From Halomonas caseinilytica (lineage in GTDB: Bacteria > Pseudomonadota > Gammaproteobacteria > Pseudomonadales > Halomonadaceae), in contig NZ_BDEP01000017.1 of NCBI RefSeq assembly GCF_001662305.1, positions 62,001-126,000 on the forward strand: a DNA stretch of 64,000 nucleotides, in the 5' to 3' direction. Of this stretch, positions 44,503-55,236 are shown piece after piece. A program made the translations under genes and the position numbers. Below the pieces are notes generated by a model that saw only the letters and a program-made list of their open reading frames with translations, did not search any database and had not been told where the DNA came from. Numbering within the stretch: the first letter of the stretch is position 1; every line of letters begins with the position of its first letter.

Positions 44503-45362
44503 GCGGTGGTAGCTATTACGTACCCCCATCGAGCAAATGGCCGGTGCTCGGCTCCCTGGCCCTGGGGGCCTTGATGGTCGGCACCGGTGTGATGCTGGTG
44601 CATGGCGCCTCGGGCATGCCGGTCATGGTGGTCGGTCTGGTCGGGATTCTGGCTGTCATGTGGTTGTGGTTTCGGGATGTCATCCACGAATCCCGCAAGG
44701 GGCTCTACGACGATCAGATGGATCGTTCCTTTCGCTGGGGAATGGGATGGTTCATTTTCTCCGAGGTGATGTTCTTCGCCGCTTTCTTCGGCGCCCTGTT
44801 CTATATCCGAACCTTCGCGCTGCCGTGGTTGGATGGCGAAGGCGCCAAGGGAGTGGCCGCGCTGCTGTGGCCAGACTTCACGGCTTCCTGGCCATTGCTG
44901 GAGCCTCCGGATGCGGCCATTCAAGGGCCCGAGCAGACGTTCAGTCCCTGGCACTTGCCGCTGGTCAATACCCTGATCCTGGTCGGCTCCAGCATCACCC
45001 TGACGGTGGCGCACGAGGGGTTGAAAGAAGGGCGTCGTGACACGGCGCGCCATTGGCTGACGCTGACCGTGCTGTTGGGGCTGTGCTTCATCGCCATTCA
45101 GGGCATCGAGTACCGGGAGGCCTATGTTCATTACGGGATCACCCTGCAGGCAGGCATCTACGGCGCCACCTTTTTCCTGCTGACGGGCTTTCACGGCGCC
45201 CATGTGATCGTCGGCACCCTGATCCTGATCGCCATTCTGGCACGGGTCCGGCGAGGACACTTTTCCGAGGATCAGCATTTCGGGTTCGAGGCGGCGGCCT
45301 GGTACTGGCATTTCGTGGACGTGGTGTGGATAGGGCTTTTCACCTTCGTTTACGTCTTCTGA
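44499..45362 (+). CDS. ctaE: Cytochrome c oxidase subunit III
   Basis: A 287-residue membrane protein with seven helices. Family motifs FIFSEVMFFAAFFGA, GFHGAHVIVGT and the C-terminal AAAWYWHFVDVVWIGLF are intact. Begins with an ATGA overlap with ctaG. Confidence 0.97.
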   Translation: MSGGSYYVPPSSKWPVLGSLALGALMVGTGVMLVHGASGMPVMVVGLVGILAVMWLWFRDVIHESRKGLYDDQMDRSFRWGMGWFIFSEVMFFAAFFGALFYIRTFALPWLDGEGAKGVAALLWPDFTASWPLLEPPDAAIQGPEQTFSPWHLPLVNTLILVGSSITLTVAHEGLKEGRRDTARHWLTLTVLLGLCFIAIQGIEYREAYVHYGITLQAGIYGATFFLLTGFHGAHVIVGTLILIAILARVRRGHFSEDQHFGFEAAAWYWHFVDVVWIGLFTFVYVF

Positions 45363-45383
45363 ATCGGCACAAGGCGAGGCATC

Positions 45384-45578
45384 TCAGCCGCCTAAGCCGC
45401 CGCCATAGAACCCGTACAGGAGGAGCGCGAGGAGCAGGGCGGCCAGGCAGACACGTAGCTTGAGGGAGATGAGCACGCGCCGCGAGCGACCGCCGTCCTT
45501 GAGCAGAAAGCCGGCTCCGGCGGCGAGGCTGGCGACCATGGCAACGAAGACGAGGGCGATCAGGACCTTGAGAAACAT
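45384..45578 (-). CDS. DUF2909 family small membrane protein
   Basis: A 64-residue protein with two membrane helices separated by a basic loop (KDGGRSRR), the DUF2909 pattern. It lies on the minus strand inside the otherwise plus-strand cox cluster, as is common for this family. The start at 45578 has GGAG ahead. Its 5' end is only 10 bp from the SURF1 start on the other strand, so the two share a tight divergent region. Role in oxidase assembly is assumed from position only. Confidence 0.82.
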   Translation of the reverse strand: MFLKVLIALVFVAMVASLAAGAGFLLKDGGRSRRVLISLKLRVCLAALLLALLLYGFYGGGLGG

Positions 45579-45588
45579 GTCGGACTCC

Positions 45589-46317
45589 ATGACGAGGTTT
45601 GCCACACGGATTCGGTCCAGCCGTCGCCTGGCGCTGTGGTTCGGGTTCTGGGCCTGTCTGGTGGTGCTCGGACTCGGACTTGGACTATGGCAGTGGGAGC
45701 GTGCCGCCGACAAGCGAGAGTTGCTGACGAGTTTCGAGTCGGCGCCTCGGCTAGTGGCCCCCGAGACCTCGCCGCCCAATGGTGCCAGGATCACCGTGTC
45801 GGGTGAGTACCTGGCGGACGAGACGCTGTTTCTCGACAACCGTATCCATGCAGACCGGCTCGGTGTGGCGGTCCTGACGCCTCTGCGTGGCGACGATGGG
45901 CGCCTGTGGCTGGTGGAGCGCGGGTTTCTGTCCACCGGCCCGAGTCGTGACACGCCGCGGGTGTCGACGCCGGATGGACGCGTCACCCTGAAAGGGCGCT
46001 GGCAGGTGGCCGGTGATTCGGCGCCGCTGCTCGGCCCCAATCGCGAGGGCAAGCGCCTGCAGCATATCGACCTTGGCGCCTGGGAGACCCCGGACGGCTT
46101 CGCTCATGCCGGTTGGTTGCACCTGGAGGCAGGCGAGGGGCACTTGACCTCCTGGTGGCGCCCCAATGTGTTACCGCCGTCGCGACACCTCGGTTATGCC
46201 GCCCAGTGGTGGGGGCTGGCGCTGACGGCGATGGTGGTGATGATCGTCGGGGCGCGCCGGCTGAGCCGCGACCGGCGCGGGCACAGCCTCGAGAACAAGC
46301 AGGAGACACGCTCATGA
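45589..46317 (+). CDS. SURF1 family cytochrome oxidase assembly protein
   Basis: A 242-residue protein with two membrane helices (about 12-32 and near the C-terminus) flanking a periplasmic domain. SURF1 motifs are LGLGLGLWQWERAADK, FLDNR and the C-terminal HLGYAAQWWGLALT. It helps insert haem a into subunit I. The start is chosen at 45589; an ATG at 45577 in frame is possible. The stop overlaps the next gene by four bases. Confidence 0.93.
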   Translation: MTRFATRIRSSRRLALWFGFWACLVVLGLGLGLWQWERAADKRELLTSFESAPRLVAPETSPPNGARITVSGEYLADETLFLDNRIHADRLGVAVLTPLRGDDGRLWLVERGFLSTGPSRDTPRVSTPDGRVTLKGRWQVAGDSAPLLGPNREGKRLQHIDLGAWETPDGFAHAGWLHLEAGEGHLTSWWRPNVLPPSRHLGYAAQWWGLALTAMVVMIVGARRLSRDRRGHSLENKQETRS

Positions 46318-46850
46318 CCGATGCCCGTATCGTCCGTTCCCGTCTCAAATTGCTGGCCTTGTTCGCCGTGTTTGCCCTGCCCATGGCGATGGCCTGGGGC
46401 ATGGTCGAGTGGCGGCTCGGGATTCCCGATGAACGTACCGCTCATGGCGAGCTGCATCCCGATCTCCCGCGGTTGGCCGACTGGCCGTTGAGCCGGGTGG
46501 CGAAGGACGGCGCCGACGATTGGCTGATGGCCTTCGATTGCACGAACGATTGTGCCGCATCGGCGGATCGTTGGTGGCGGGTACACCGAGCCCTGGGGCG
46601 TGATGCTCATCGAGTCAGTCGGCTGCGCATCGGTGAAGGGGGCGGCAAGACACTGCCTGGCGAAGCGATCGCGACATGGCACGACATGCCGACCTGGCGG
46701 GAGCCGGGCACGCTCTGGATCCTCGACCCTGACGGGCGGCCGGTATTGAGCTACGGCGAGGGCGTGGCGGCGTCGAATGTGCTGGAAGACATCGAGCGCT
46801 TGCTGAAGCTGAATCCTGAGCGGCCTCTGGCGCGCCTGCACGATGAGTGA
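46314..46850 (+). CDS. Membrane-anchored protein of the cox assembly cluster, hypothetical
   Basis: A 178-residue protein with an N-terminal membrane helix (about residues 10-30) and a periplasmic domain with a C-x3-C pair (AFDCTNDCAAS), which could be redox-active or bind copper. The later part (TLWILDPDGRPVLSYGEG) is thioredoxin-like in style. It overlaps SURF1 by ATGA and precedes ctaA by 12 bp, so it is surely co-expressed with oxidase assembly genes. The family has no agreed function. Confidence 0.85.
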   Translation: MTDARIVRSRLKLLALFAVFALPMAMAWGMVEWRLGIPDERTAHGELHPDLPRLADWPLSRVAKDGADDWLMAFDCTNDCAASADRWWRVHRALGRDAHRVSRLRIGEGGGKTLPGEAIATWHDMPTWREPGTLWILDPDGRPVLSYGEGVAASNVLEDIERLLKLNPERPLARLHDE

Positions 46851-46862
46851 CGGGAGGAGAGG

Positions 46863-47933
46863 ATGCGTGACGAGGGCATGCTGGATCCGTGGTATCGGGC
46901 GAGACTGAAAAGGCTGCGCTGGTTGAGCCTGCTGGGCGTGTTGTTCGCTGCCCTGGTCATTCTGGCCGGAGCCTGGACCCGCCTGGTGGACGCCGGGCTG
47001 GGGTGCCCTGACTGGCCGGGATGCTATGGACAGTGGGTGGTACCGGATGAAGCGCGCGCGCTGGTACATTCTCCCGATGTGCCGCTAGAGGCGTCCAAGG
47101 CATGGATGGAAATGCTGCATCGATACCTGGCCTCGTCATTGGGGCTGCTGGTGATCATCGTGGTGGTACTGGGATGGCGACTGAGGCAGCGCGTTGGGTA
47201 CCCATGGCGACTTTCTCTGGTGTTGCTGGCACTGATCCTGGTTCAGGGGGCCTTCGGCGCGTTCACCGTGACGCTCCGGTTGTGGCCGCAGGTGGTGACA
47301 TTGCACCTGCTCGGCGGCATGGCTGTGATGGGGGGATTTCTATGGTTGCATCTGCGTGTACGGCACCTGTCGATGTCGGGGGTGTGGCGGCGGCAACCGC
47401 GTCGGCTCACGCCGCTCTGGGGAGTGGCGCTGGGGCTGCTGGTGCTTCAGCTGGCCCTTGGTGGTTGGACATCGAGCAACTATGCGGGCATCGCGTGCCA
47501 GGGGTTTCCTACCTGTAATGCCCAGTGGTGGCCGAGCATGGATTGGGGCGAGGGGTTTCACCTGACCCAGACCGTGGGGCCCAACTACCTGCATGGGCAA
47601 TTGCATGCGGAGGCGCGCAGTGCGATCCATGTTGGTCATCGTTTGGGAGGAGCGGCACTGTTCCTGTGTTTGCTGGGGTTGGGATGGCGTTACCGGCACG
47701 ATCGCGGTGTCTCGCCCTGGCTGGGGGTGATGGGCGGTGTCTGTCTGTTGCAGGCGGCACTGGGCATTGCCAACGTGCTGCTGTGGCTACCGCTCTGGCT
47801 GGCCTTGCTGCATACCGCCGGCGCAACCATGCTGGTGGTGGCGACGTTGTTGGCGGTCTGGAGCTGGCGATGGGGTGAAGCTGCTCCCCGGTCATCGCCA
47901 TCGATGACGGCGAGGGAGTTGATGCATGCATGA
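46863..47933 (+). CDS. ctaA: Haem A synthase (COX15/CtaA)
   Basis: A 356-residue membrane protein with eight helices that oxidises the C8 methyl of haem O to give haem A. The four conserved histidine sites are seen in MEMLHRYLAS, TLHLLGGMA, AIHVGHRLGG and LLHTAGATM. RLVDAGLGCPDWPGCYGQW near the start is the family signature, including the cysteine pair. Overlaps ctaB by eight bases. Confidence 0.96.
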   Translation: MRDEGMLDPWYRARLKRLRWLSLLGVLFAALVILAGAWTRLVDAGLGCPDWPGCYGQWVVPDEARALVHSPDVPLEASKAWMEMLHRYLASSLGLLVIIVVVLGWRLRQRVGYPWRLSLVLLALILVQGAFGAFTVTLRLWPQVVTLHLLGGMAVMGGFLWLHLRVRHLSMSGVWRRQPRRLTPLWGVALGLLVLQLALGGWTSSNYAGIACQGFPTCNAQWWPSMDWGEGFHLTQTVGPNYLHGQLHAEARSAIHVGHRLGGAALFLCLLGLGWRYRHDRGVSPWLGVMGGVCLLQAALGIANVLLWLPLWLALLHTAGATMLVVATLLAVWSWRWGEAAPRSSPSMTARELMHA

Positions 47934-48831
47934 CGCCAGATCGATGACGCACTCGGCGATCACGCCGCTATGGCGTGACCTCATCACCCTCGGCAAGCCG
48001 CGTGTGGTGTCGGTAATGCTGGTCTGCAGCCTGGTGGGGATGCTGCTGGCCCGGCCGGTACCTCCTCTCGACAAGGTGGTGCTGGGGCTGATCGGCATCG
48101 GTCTCGCCGCCAGTGGCGCTGCCGCGTTCAATCACGTCGTGGACCGTCGCCTGGATGCCATGATGCTGCGCACGGCATCGCGTCCTCTGGCGATGCAGCG
48201 TCTGCCGCTGCCGCTGGCCCTGGGGTGGGCAACCCTGTTGTCGATCACGGGCATCGGGCTGCTGCATGGCGGCGTCAATCCCTTGACGGCCTGGCTCACC
48301 TTCGGCTCCTTGATTGGCTATGCCCTGATCTATACCGCCTTTCTCAAGCGAGCTACGCCGCAGAACATCGTGATCGGTGGAGTGGCGGGGGCGGCCCCTC
48401 CGCTGCTGGGTTGGACGTCAGTGAGTAACCAGTTTGGCCCTGAGCCGTTGCTGTTGGTCTTGATCGTGTTCGCCTGGACGCCGCCGCATTTCTGGGCATT
48501 GGCCATCCACAAACGAGATGAGTACGAGCGAGCTGGGGTGCCGATGCTGCCGGTCACCCACGGTGAAGCCTTCACGCGCCTGCAAGTATGGCTCTATGGC
48601 TGGCTGACGGTGGCGGTGACATTACTGCCTTTCGTCATCGGCATGAGCGGCTGGATCTACCTGCTGGGGGTGACGGCGCTGAACGTGCGCTTCATGTGGT
48701 GGAATGGTCGAGTGTGGCAGGGGCAGAACCCTCGGGCGCCGCTCGGGGCTTTCTGGTTTTCCATTCGTTACATTCTTGGGATCTTCGCCATGTTGCTGAT
48801 CGATAACTATGTCGGATTCTGGTGGGGCTGA
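47926..48831 (+). CDS. ctaB: Protohaem IX farnesyltransferase (haem O synthase)
   Basis: A 301-residue UbiA-family prenyltransferase with about nine membrane helices. It farnesylates haem B to haem O, the step before CtaA. The two Asp-rich motifs are NHVVDRRLDAMM and the YTAFLKRATPQNIVIGG region. Last gene of the cox operon. Confidence 0.96.
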   Translation: MHDARSMTHSAITPLWRDLITLGKPRVVSVMLVCSLVGMLLARPVPPLDKVVLGLIGIGLAASGAAAFNHVVDRRLDAMMLRTASRPLAMQRLPLPLALGWATLLSITGIGLLHGGVNPLTAWLTFGSLIGYALIYTAFLKRATPQNIVIGGVAGAAPPLLGWTSVSNQFGPEPLLLVLIVFAWTPPHFWALAIHKRDEYERAGVPMLPVTHGEAFTRLQVWLYGWLTVAVTLLPFVIGMSGWIYLLGVTALNVRFMWWNGRVWQGQNPRAPLGAFWFSIRYILGIFAMLLIDNYVGFWWG

Positions 48832-48899
48832 GGCAAGACAGAGCGCCCGGCGTGCGACGCTTCGGCGTGAACGTGGCGTCGAGATATCGAGGAGATGGG

Positions 48900-48928
48900 T
48901 TGGTCGCCCAGATGGCGCGGTTTAGAAT
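48900..48928 (+). promoter_or_regulatory. Sigma-70 type promoter of the DUF2489 gene
   Basis: TTGGTC (48900-48905) and TAGAAT (48923-48928) with a 17-bp spacer, 46 bp before the gene start. A reasonable housekeeping promoter. Confidence 0.5.
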
Positions 48929-48973
48929 GCGCGCCCTTACCCCTTGAATGACAGACGTAATGGGAACTATTTC

Positions 48974-49441
48974 ATGACCAATACCACTGCCCTGATGCTG
49001 CTCGGGCTGGCCCTTGTCGTCGTCGCCGGCCTGGGAGCTTATGCTGTTACCCTGTGGCGGGAGGTCCGGCGTCGTGAAGCGTTCCGCGAAGAAGAGTTGC
49101 GCCGGGCACACGAAAACTGCCTGGAGAATCTCGAGCTGGTAGCCAGTGCCTTGCAGCAAGGGCAGGTCGATATCACCGAGGGCGCCTGGCGTTGCAAGAC
49201 GTTACTGGACATTCTCGATCCATCGTTGGTTTCCCGGCCGGAATTCCTTGCCTTTGCCGAGGTTCATGAGCGAACCCGGCACCTGCATACACATTCGGCA
49301 CGCCAGGCGCTGAGCCCAAGAGAGCGCTTCCAGGAGGACCGGGAGCGCCTGAAAGTGGAGGATGAATGGCGCGATGCCGTCATGAAAGCGGCCTTGCACG
49401 CATTGAGGTTTCGACGCGATTGGCCGGATTCTTTGCATTGA
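48974..49441 (+). CDS. DUF2489 family protein
   Basis: A 155-residue protein with an N-terminal membrane helix (about 5-27) and a long helical, charged cytosolic part (REVRRREAFREEELRRAHENC). The pattern and size fit DUF2489. The ATG at 48974 starts directly before the helix; an upstream ATG at 48944 adds ten residues. Function unknown. The 282-bp gap that follows (49442-49723) shows only a GACGGA/TCCGTC hairpin near 49624-49640. Confidence 0.78.
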   Translation: MTNTTALMLLGLALVVVAGLGAYAVTLWREVRRREAFREEELRRAHENCLENLELVASALQQGQVDITEGAWRCKTLLDILDPSLVSRPEFLAFAEVHERTRHLHTHSARQALSPRERFQEDRERLKVEDEWRDAVMKAALHALRFRRDWPDSLH

Positions 49442-49723
49442 TTTGAATGACCTAAACAAAACAATGTATTACACTTGCCAGTGCGTTTTTCGATTGAAAG
49501 GTGACTCAGTCTCCGGCAAGCTGCTAATCGCGACGTAGGTGGCTGATAAGTGGATGGAGTCCCGAGTCATCGCGCGCCGTTGATTGGCCGAGATCGCGAT
49601 TTCGTGCTTTCTTGGTCGGTGTGGACGGACAAGATCCGTCTCCGGTTGGCCATACCACCGGATTCGCTGGATGGCTAAGCCCTATGCTGGCCCCGCTAGA
49701 TTTGTGTCAAGAAGGAGTCTTAC

Positions 49724-50536
49724 ATGAAAAAATCAACGACTGGCTTGTTGCTCGGTTCCGCGCTGGTGGTCGGTTTGTCCGGCTGCGCCAGTTCGGCGTC
49801 TCAATCCTCCGGCATGGGCGACAGCTCAGCGTCCGATCGTGCCTGGTACAAGCATCCCGCTGTCTGCAGCGTTGCAGGCGGTCTGATCGGTGCCGGTATC
49901 GGTTACAGCGCCGTGGATGACGACGATGAAGATACCGGTGCCTATGTCGGTGGTACCGTCGGCGCTGCCGCGGCCGCGCTGCTGTGCGCCGAGCCGAACA
50001 AAGGTCCGGAGCCTGTCGGCGACAGCGACGGCGACGGTGTGCCGGACGATAAGGATCAGTGTCCGGGAACTCCGGCCGGTGTCGCGGTTGACGCCGTGGG
50101 CTGCCCGCTGGACTCCGACGGTGACGGCGTGCCGGACTACCAGGACCAGTGCCCGGGTACCCCGGCAGGTGCCGAGGTCAACGCGCTGGGCTGCGTCGAG
50201 GATCTGGTGCTGCAGGATGTCAACTTCGAGTTCGACTCTGCACGTCTGACCGCGGGCGCCGAGTCCGTCCTGACCGACGTTGCCGCCAAGCTGCGTTCCA
50301 ACGAGAACGTCCGTGTTCGTATCGAAGGTCACACCGACTCCGTCGGTCCGGCCGATTACAACAAGGACCTCTCTCAGCGTCGTGCCGATTCCGTGGCGAG
50401 CTTCCTGGCCAGCCAGGGCATTTCCGCCGATCGCATGACCACCATCGGCTATGGCGAAGAGCAGCCGGTGGCCAGCAACGACACCAAGGCGGGTCGTGCC
50501 GAGAACCGTCGTGTCGAGCTTGGCGAGTGGGAGTGA
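49724..50536 (+). CDS. OmpA family lipoprotein with thrombospondin type 3 repeats
   Basis: A 270-residue outer-membrane lipoprotein: lipobox LSGC (Cys21), a Gly/Ala-rich segment like glycine zipper proteins (AGGLIGAGIGYS), two TSP3 calcium-binding repeats (DSDGDGVPDDKDQCPG and DSDGDGVPDYQDQCPG), and a C-terminal OmpA domain (FEFDSARLT, IEGHTDSVG, LSQRRADSV) that binds peptidoglycan. AAGGAG precedes the start. It ties the outer membrane to the cell wall. Ends before a double terminator. Confidence 0.92.
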   Translation: MKKSTTGLLLGSALVVGLSGCASSASQSSGMGDSSASDRAWYKHPAVCSVAGGLIGAGIGYSAVDDDDEDTGAYVGGTVGAAAAALLCAEPNKGPEPVGDSDGDGVPDDKDQCPGTPAGVAVDAVGCPLDSDGDGVPDYQDQCPGTPAGAEVNALGCVEDLVLQDVNFEFDSARLTAGAESVLTDVAAKLRSNENVRVRIEGHTDSVGPADYNKDLSQRRADSVASFLASQGISADRMTTIGYGEEQPVASNDTKAGRAENRRVELGEWE

Positions 50537-50559
50537 TGCTCTCCTGAGTCGACCCTTCA

Positions 50560-50621
50560 GCGCCCCGGCTCGAAGCCGGGGCGCAGTATAGAGTCGGAAA
50601 GGCGCCTTCGGGCGCCTTTTT
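50560..50621 (+). terminator. Tandem hairpins with intrinsic terminator
   Basis: First hairpin GCGCCCCGGCT (50560-50570) / AGCCGGGGCGC (50574-50584) with a 3-nt loop and no T-tract. Second hairpin GGCGCC-TTCG-GGCGCC (50601-50616) followed by TTTTT, a standard intrinsic terminator. Together they end the OmpA-like gene. Confidence 0.9.
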
Positions 50622-50708
50622 CGTTGGCGATCAAGCTCACCCATGGCGCCGTCGGTAGGGCGTCTGGTAGGCTAGCGTCGCTCAAGGCAATCCATCTTCT
50701 CGCAACAT

Positions 50709-50729
50709 GTGATCCCTGGTATGGATCAC
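50709..50729 (+). promoter_or_regulatory. thrS leader hairpin mimicking the tRNA-Thr anticodon arm
   Basis: GTGATCC (50709-50715) and GGATCAC (50723-50729) form a perfect 7-bp stem that closes a 7-nt loop CTGGTAT. Read as an anticodon loop this gives U33, anticodon GGU (50718-50720) and A37, the anticodon of tRNA-Thr(GGU). It lies 27 bp before the thrS start. In E. coli, ThrRS represses its own mRNA by binding a leader stem-loop that imitates the tRNA-Thr anticodon arm at a similar distance. The same role is inferred here. A second CTGGTA occurs at 50664-50669. Confidence 0.65.
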
Positions 50730-50755
50730 CACTGTGCCCAAGGAATCGCTTCATC

Positions 50756-52654
50756 ATGCCCATCGTGACCCTGCCGGACGGCAGCCAGAGACCTTTCGAC
50801 GAACCGCTTACCATCATGCAGCTGGCCGAGAGCATCGGCACGGGCCTGGCCAAGGCCTGTATCGCCGGGCGCATCGATGGCGAACTGGTGGACGCTGCGG
50901 ATATCATCGATCATGACGCCGAAGTGTCGATCATCACCGCCCGCGACCCCGAAGGACTGGAGATCATTCGTCACTCCTGTGCCCACTTGATCGGCCATGC
51001 GGTCAAGCAACTCTATCCGGATGCCAAGATGGCCATCGGCCCGGTGATCGAGGATGGGTTCTACTACGATATCGACTTCGGTCGTTCGGTGACGCCCGAA
51101 GATCTCGAGGCCATCGAGGCGCGGATGCAGGCGCTGATCGATACGGGATACGACGTCGTGCGCGAATACGTCGACCGTGACCGCGCCATGCTGACCTTCC
51201 TGCATCGCGACGAACCCTACAAACAGGAAATCGTGCGCGAGATTCCGGAGGGGGAGACGATCCGTCTCTATCACCACCAGGAATACACCGACATGTGTCG
51301 GGGACCCCATGTTCCCAATACTCGCCACCTCAAGGCCTTCAAGCTGACCAAGCTGGCCGGCGCCTATTGGAGAGGCGATGCCGAACGTCCCATGCTGACA
51401 CGGATCTACGGCACCGCCTGGGGAGACAAGAAGCAGCTCAAGGCCTATCTCAAGCGCCTCGAGGAAGCCGAGAAGCGGGACCATCGTAAGCTGGCACGCA
51501 AGCTCGATCTCTTCCACATGCAGGAAGAGGCGCCGGGCATGATATTCTGGCATCCGCGCGGATGGACGCTCTGGCAAGTGGTCGAGCAGTACATGCGCCA
51601 GGTGTACAAGGATGGGGGCTATCAGGAGATCCGTTGCCCCCAGGTGATGGATGTCTCGCTGTGGAAGAAGTCCGGCCATTGGGACAACTATGCCGATGGC
51701 ATGTTCTTCACCGAGTCGGAGAAACGCGAATACGCGCTCAAGCCGATGAACTGTCCGGGGCATGTGCAGGTCTTCAATTCCGGCCTGCGCAGCTACCGTG
51801 AACTGCCGGTGCGTTACGGCGAATTCGGCGGTTGTCATCGCAACGAGCCTTCTGGCGCCTTGCACGGCATCATGCGGGTACGCGCCTTCACCCAGGACGA
51901 TGGGCATGTCTTCTGCACCGAAGCGCAGATCGAGTCGGAGGTGACGAGTTTCCACCGTCAGGCGCTGCAGGTCTATCAAGACTTCGGGTTCGAGGACATC
52001 GCCGTGAAGATCGCTCTGCGTCCCGAGAAGCGCCTTGGCGACGATGCGGTCTGGGATCGTGCCGAGGAAGCCCTGCGAGGCGCCCTGCGGACGTGTGACG
52101 TCGACTGGGAGGAGCTGCCGGGCGAGGGTGCCTTTTATGGTCCCAAGATCGAGTACCACATGAAGGATTGCCTGGGGCGTGAATGGCAGGTCGGCACCAT
52201 GCAGGTCGACTTCATGATGCCGGTGCGTCTCGGCGCCCAGTATGTCACCGAGGATGGGGAGCGACGTTCGCCGGTGATGCTGCACCGGGCCATTGTCGGC
52301 TCGATGGAGCGCTTCATCGGCATCCTCATCGAGCACTATGCTGGCGCCATGCCATTGTGGCTGGCACCGCAGCAGGTTGTGGTGTTGACGATCACCGATG
52401 CACAGCGCGACTATGCCATGGCTCTCGAGCAGCGCTTGCAGAAAAACGGCCTGCGAGTCAAGGCGGACTTGAGGAACGAGAAGATCGGCTTTAAAATCCG
52501 CGAGCATACGTTGCAGAAGGTCCCCTATCTCCTGGTGGTGGGAGATAAGGAAGTCGAAGCCGACTCGGTAGCCGTGCGCTCGCGAATTGGCGAGGATCTC
52601 GGCACCATGACGGTGGATGCCTTCATCGACCGGATTCAGGCCGAGCGGCGCTAG
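50756..52654 (+). CDS. thrS: Threonyl-tRNA synthetase
   Basis: A 632-residue class II synthetase with TGS domain (1-62), an alanyl-type editing domain ([21 protein letters not shown], about 70-225), the catalytic core ([10 protein letters not shown], with zinc ligands including that Cys, and [19 protein letters not shown] as motif 2 region) and a C-terminal anticodon-binding domain. The start at 50756 gives the standard N-terminus [10 protein letters not shown]. First gene of the translation operon thrS-infC-rpmI-rplT. Confidence 0.98.
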   Translation: MPIVTLPDGSQRPFDEPLTIMQLAESIGTGLAKACIAGRIDGELVDAADIIDHDAEVSIITARDPEGLEIIRHSCAHLIGHAVKQLYPDAKMAIGPVIEDGFYYDIDFGRSVTPEDLEAIEARMQALIDTGYDVVREYVDRDRAMLTFLHRDEPYKQEIVREIPEGETIRLYHHQEYTDMCRGPHVPNTRHLKAFKLTKLAGAYWRGDAERPMLTRIYGTAWGDKKQLKAYLKRLEEAEKRDHRKLARKLDLFHMQEEAPGMIFWHPRGWTLWQVVEQYMRQVYKDGGYQEIRCPQVMDVSLWKKSGHWDNYADGMFFTESEKREYALKPMNCPGHVQVFNSGLRSYRELPVRYGEFGGCHRNEPSGALHGIMRVRAFTQDDGHVFCTEAQIESEVTSFHRQALQVYQDFGFEDIAVKIALRPEKRLGDDAVWDRAEEALRGALRTCDVDWEELPGEGAFYGPKIEYHMKDCLGREWQVGTMQVDFMMPVRLGAQYVTEDGERRSPVMLHRAIVGSMERFIGILIEHYAGAMPLWLAPQQVVVLTITDAQRDYAMALEQRLQKNGLRVKADLRNEKIGFKIREHTLQKVPYLLVVGDKEVEADSVAVRSRIGEDLGTMTVDAFIDRIQAERR

Positions 52655-52688
52655 CGACATCTTCCAAGACTGAAGTGGAGACGGAACC

Positions 52689-53228
52689 ATCAAGAGAAGC
52701 AACCCCAGAGGACGCCCGCAGGAAAAGCGTCCCCCGATGAACGAGAAAATTACCGATGAGCAGGTGCGCCTGATCGACAGCGATGGCGAGCAGCTGGGCA
52801 TCATGGCCACTCGCGATGCGCTGGAGCGTGCCGAGGCGGCCGGTATGGATCTCGTGCAGATTTCCAATGCCGATCCGATCGTCTGCAAGATCATGGATTA
52901 CGGCAAGTTCGTCTTCGAACAGAAGAAGCAGAAGGCGGCACAGAAGAAGAAGCAGAAGCAGATCCAGGTCAAGGAAGTCAAGTTCCGGCCTGGCACCGAC
53001 GAGGGTGACTATCAGGTCAAGATGAAGAACCTGACACGATTCCTCGAAGGTGGCGACAAGGGCAAGGTCACGTTGCGCTTCCGCGGTCGCGAGATGGCCC
53101 ACCAGGACATCGGTCGCAAGCTGATGGAGCGCATCGCCGCCGATCTCGAGGAGATCGGTACTGTCGAATCCTTCCCCAAGATGGAAGGGCGTCAGATGAT
53201 CATGATTATTGCCCCCAAGAAGAAGTGA
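52689..53228 (+). CDS. infC: Translation initiation factor IF-3 (ATC start)
   Basis: A 179-residue initiation factor if started at ATC 52689, where GGAG lies at good distance and the frame is open without a break to the internal ATG at 52737. Start at 52737 would remove the basic N-terminal arm ([15 protein letters not shown]), normal in IF-3. infC genes start with rare AUU or AUC codons, which lets IF-3 repress its own translation. The N-domain has [11 protein letters not shown] and the C-domain [17 protein letters not shown]. Confidence 0.92.
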   Translation: MKRSNPRGRPQEKRPPMNEKITDEQVRLIDSDGEQLGIMATRDALERAEAAGMDLVQISNADPIVCKIMDYGKFVFEQKKQKAAQKKKQKQIQVKEVKFRPGTDEGDYQVKMKNLTRFLEGGDKGKVTLRFRGREMAHQDIGRKLMERIAADLEEIGTVESFPKMEGRQMIMIIAPKKK

Positions 53229-53250
53229 TCCGGCGGCCGGTCAAACGGGT

Positions 53251-53269
53251 GGCGGGCGTGATGCCCGCC
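53251..53269 (+). promoter_or_regulatory. Hairpin between infC and rpmI
   Basis: GGCGGGC (53251-53257) and GCCCGCC (53263-53269) form a stable stem 45 bp before rpmI. In many bacteria L20 represses rpmI-rplT translation by binding an RNA structure in this position. The role here is inferred from position only. Confidence 0.4.
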
Positions 53270-53313
53270 ATCGGCCCCGGGTTTTCTCAAAAACCTCGAG
53301 CGGAGTTCAACTC

Positions 53314-53508
53314 ATGCCGAAGATCAAGAGCAACAGCGGCGCTGCCAAGCGCTTCAAGAAGACGGCCAACGGCTTCAAGCACAAGCAGTCGTTCCGTAGT
53401 CACATCCTGACCAAGAAGTCCACCAAGCGTAAGCGTCAGCTGCGTGGTATGAAGCAGATCCACGACGCCGACAAGCAGCTCGTGCAGCGTATGCTGCCGA
53501 ACCTGTAA
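53314..53508 (+). CDS. rpmI: Ribosomal protein L35
   Basis: A 64-residue basic ribosomal protein with the family start [17 protein letters not shown] and the [16 protein letters not shown] segment. CGGAG precedes the start. Between infC and rplT as usual. Confidence 0.98.
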   Translation: MPKIKSNSGAAKRFKKTANGFKHKQSFRSHILTKKSTKRKRQLRGMKQIHDADKQLVQRMLPNL

Positions 53509-53544
53509 CCCTTGGTCGCAATTCTTCAACGTCAGGAGTAAGCC

Positions 53545-55091
<1,547 letters not shown>

Positions 55092-55236
55092 TTGTCACCA
55101 GTACACACAGCCAGGGAGCATCGTCGTCAGGCTTGATACACAGGGGAGGGGGCAGCGCTCCGCGTAGGCCTGTCGACGGCCCGTCTCCGTGTCGCCGATG
55201 GCGATGCTCCCAGAGAGCACAGCGATAGGATTTGTC

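Noticed and set aside
52737..53228. infC starting at the ATG 52737
   Set aside because: It would lack the normal basic N-terminal arm, and the ATC at 52689 has the better ribosome binding site.
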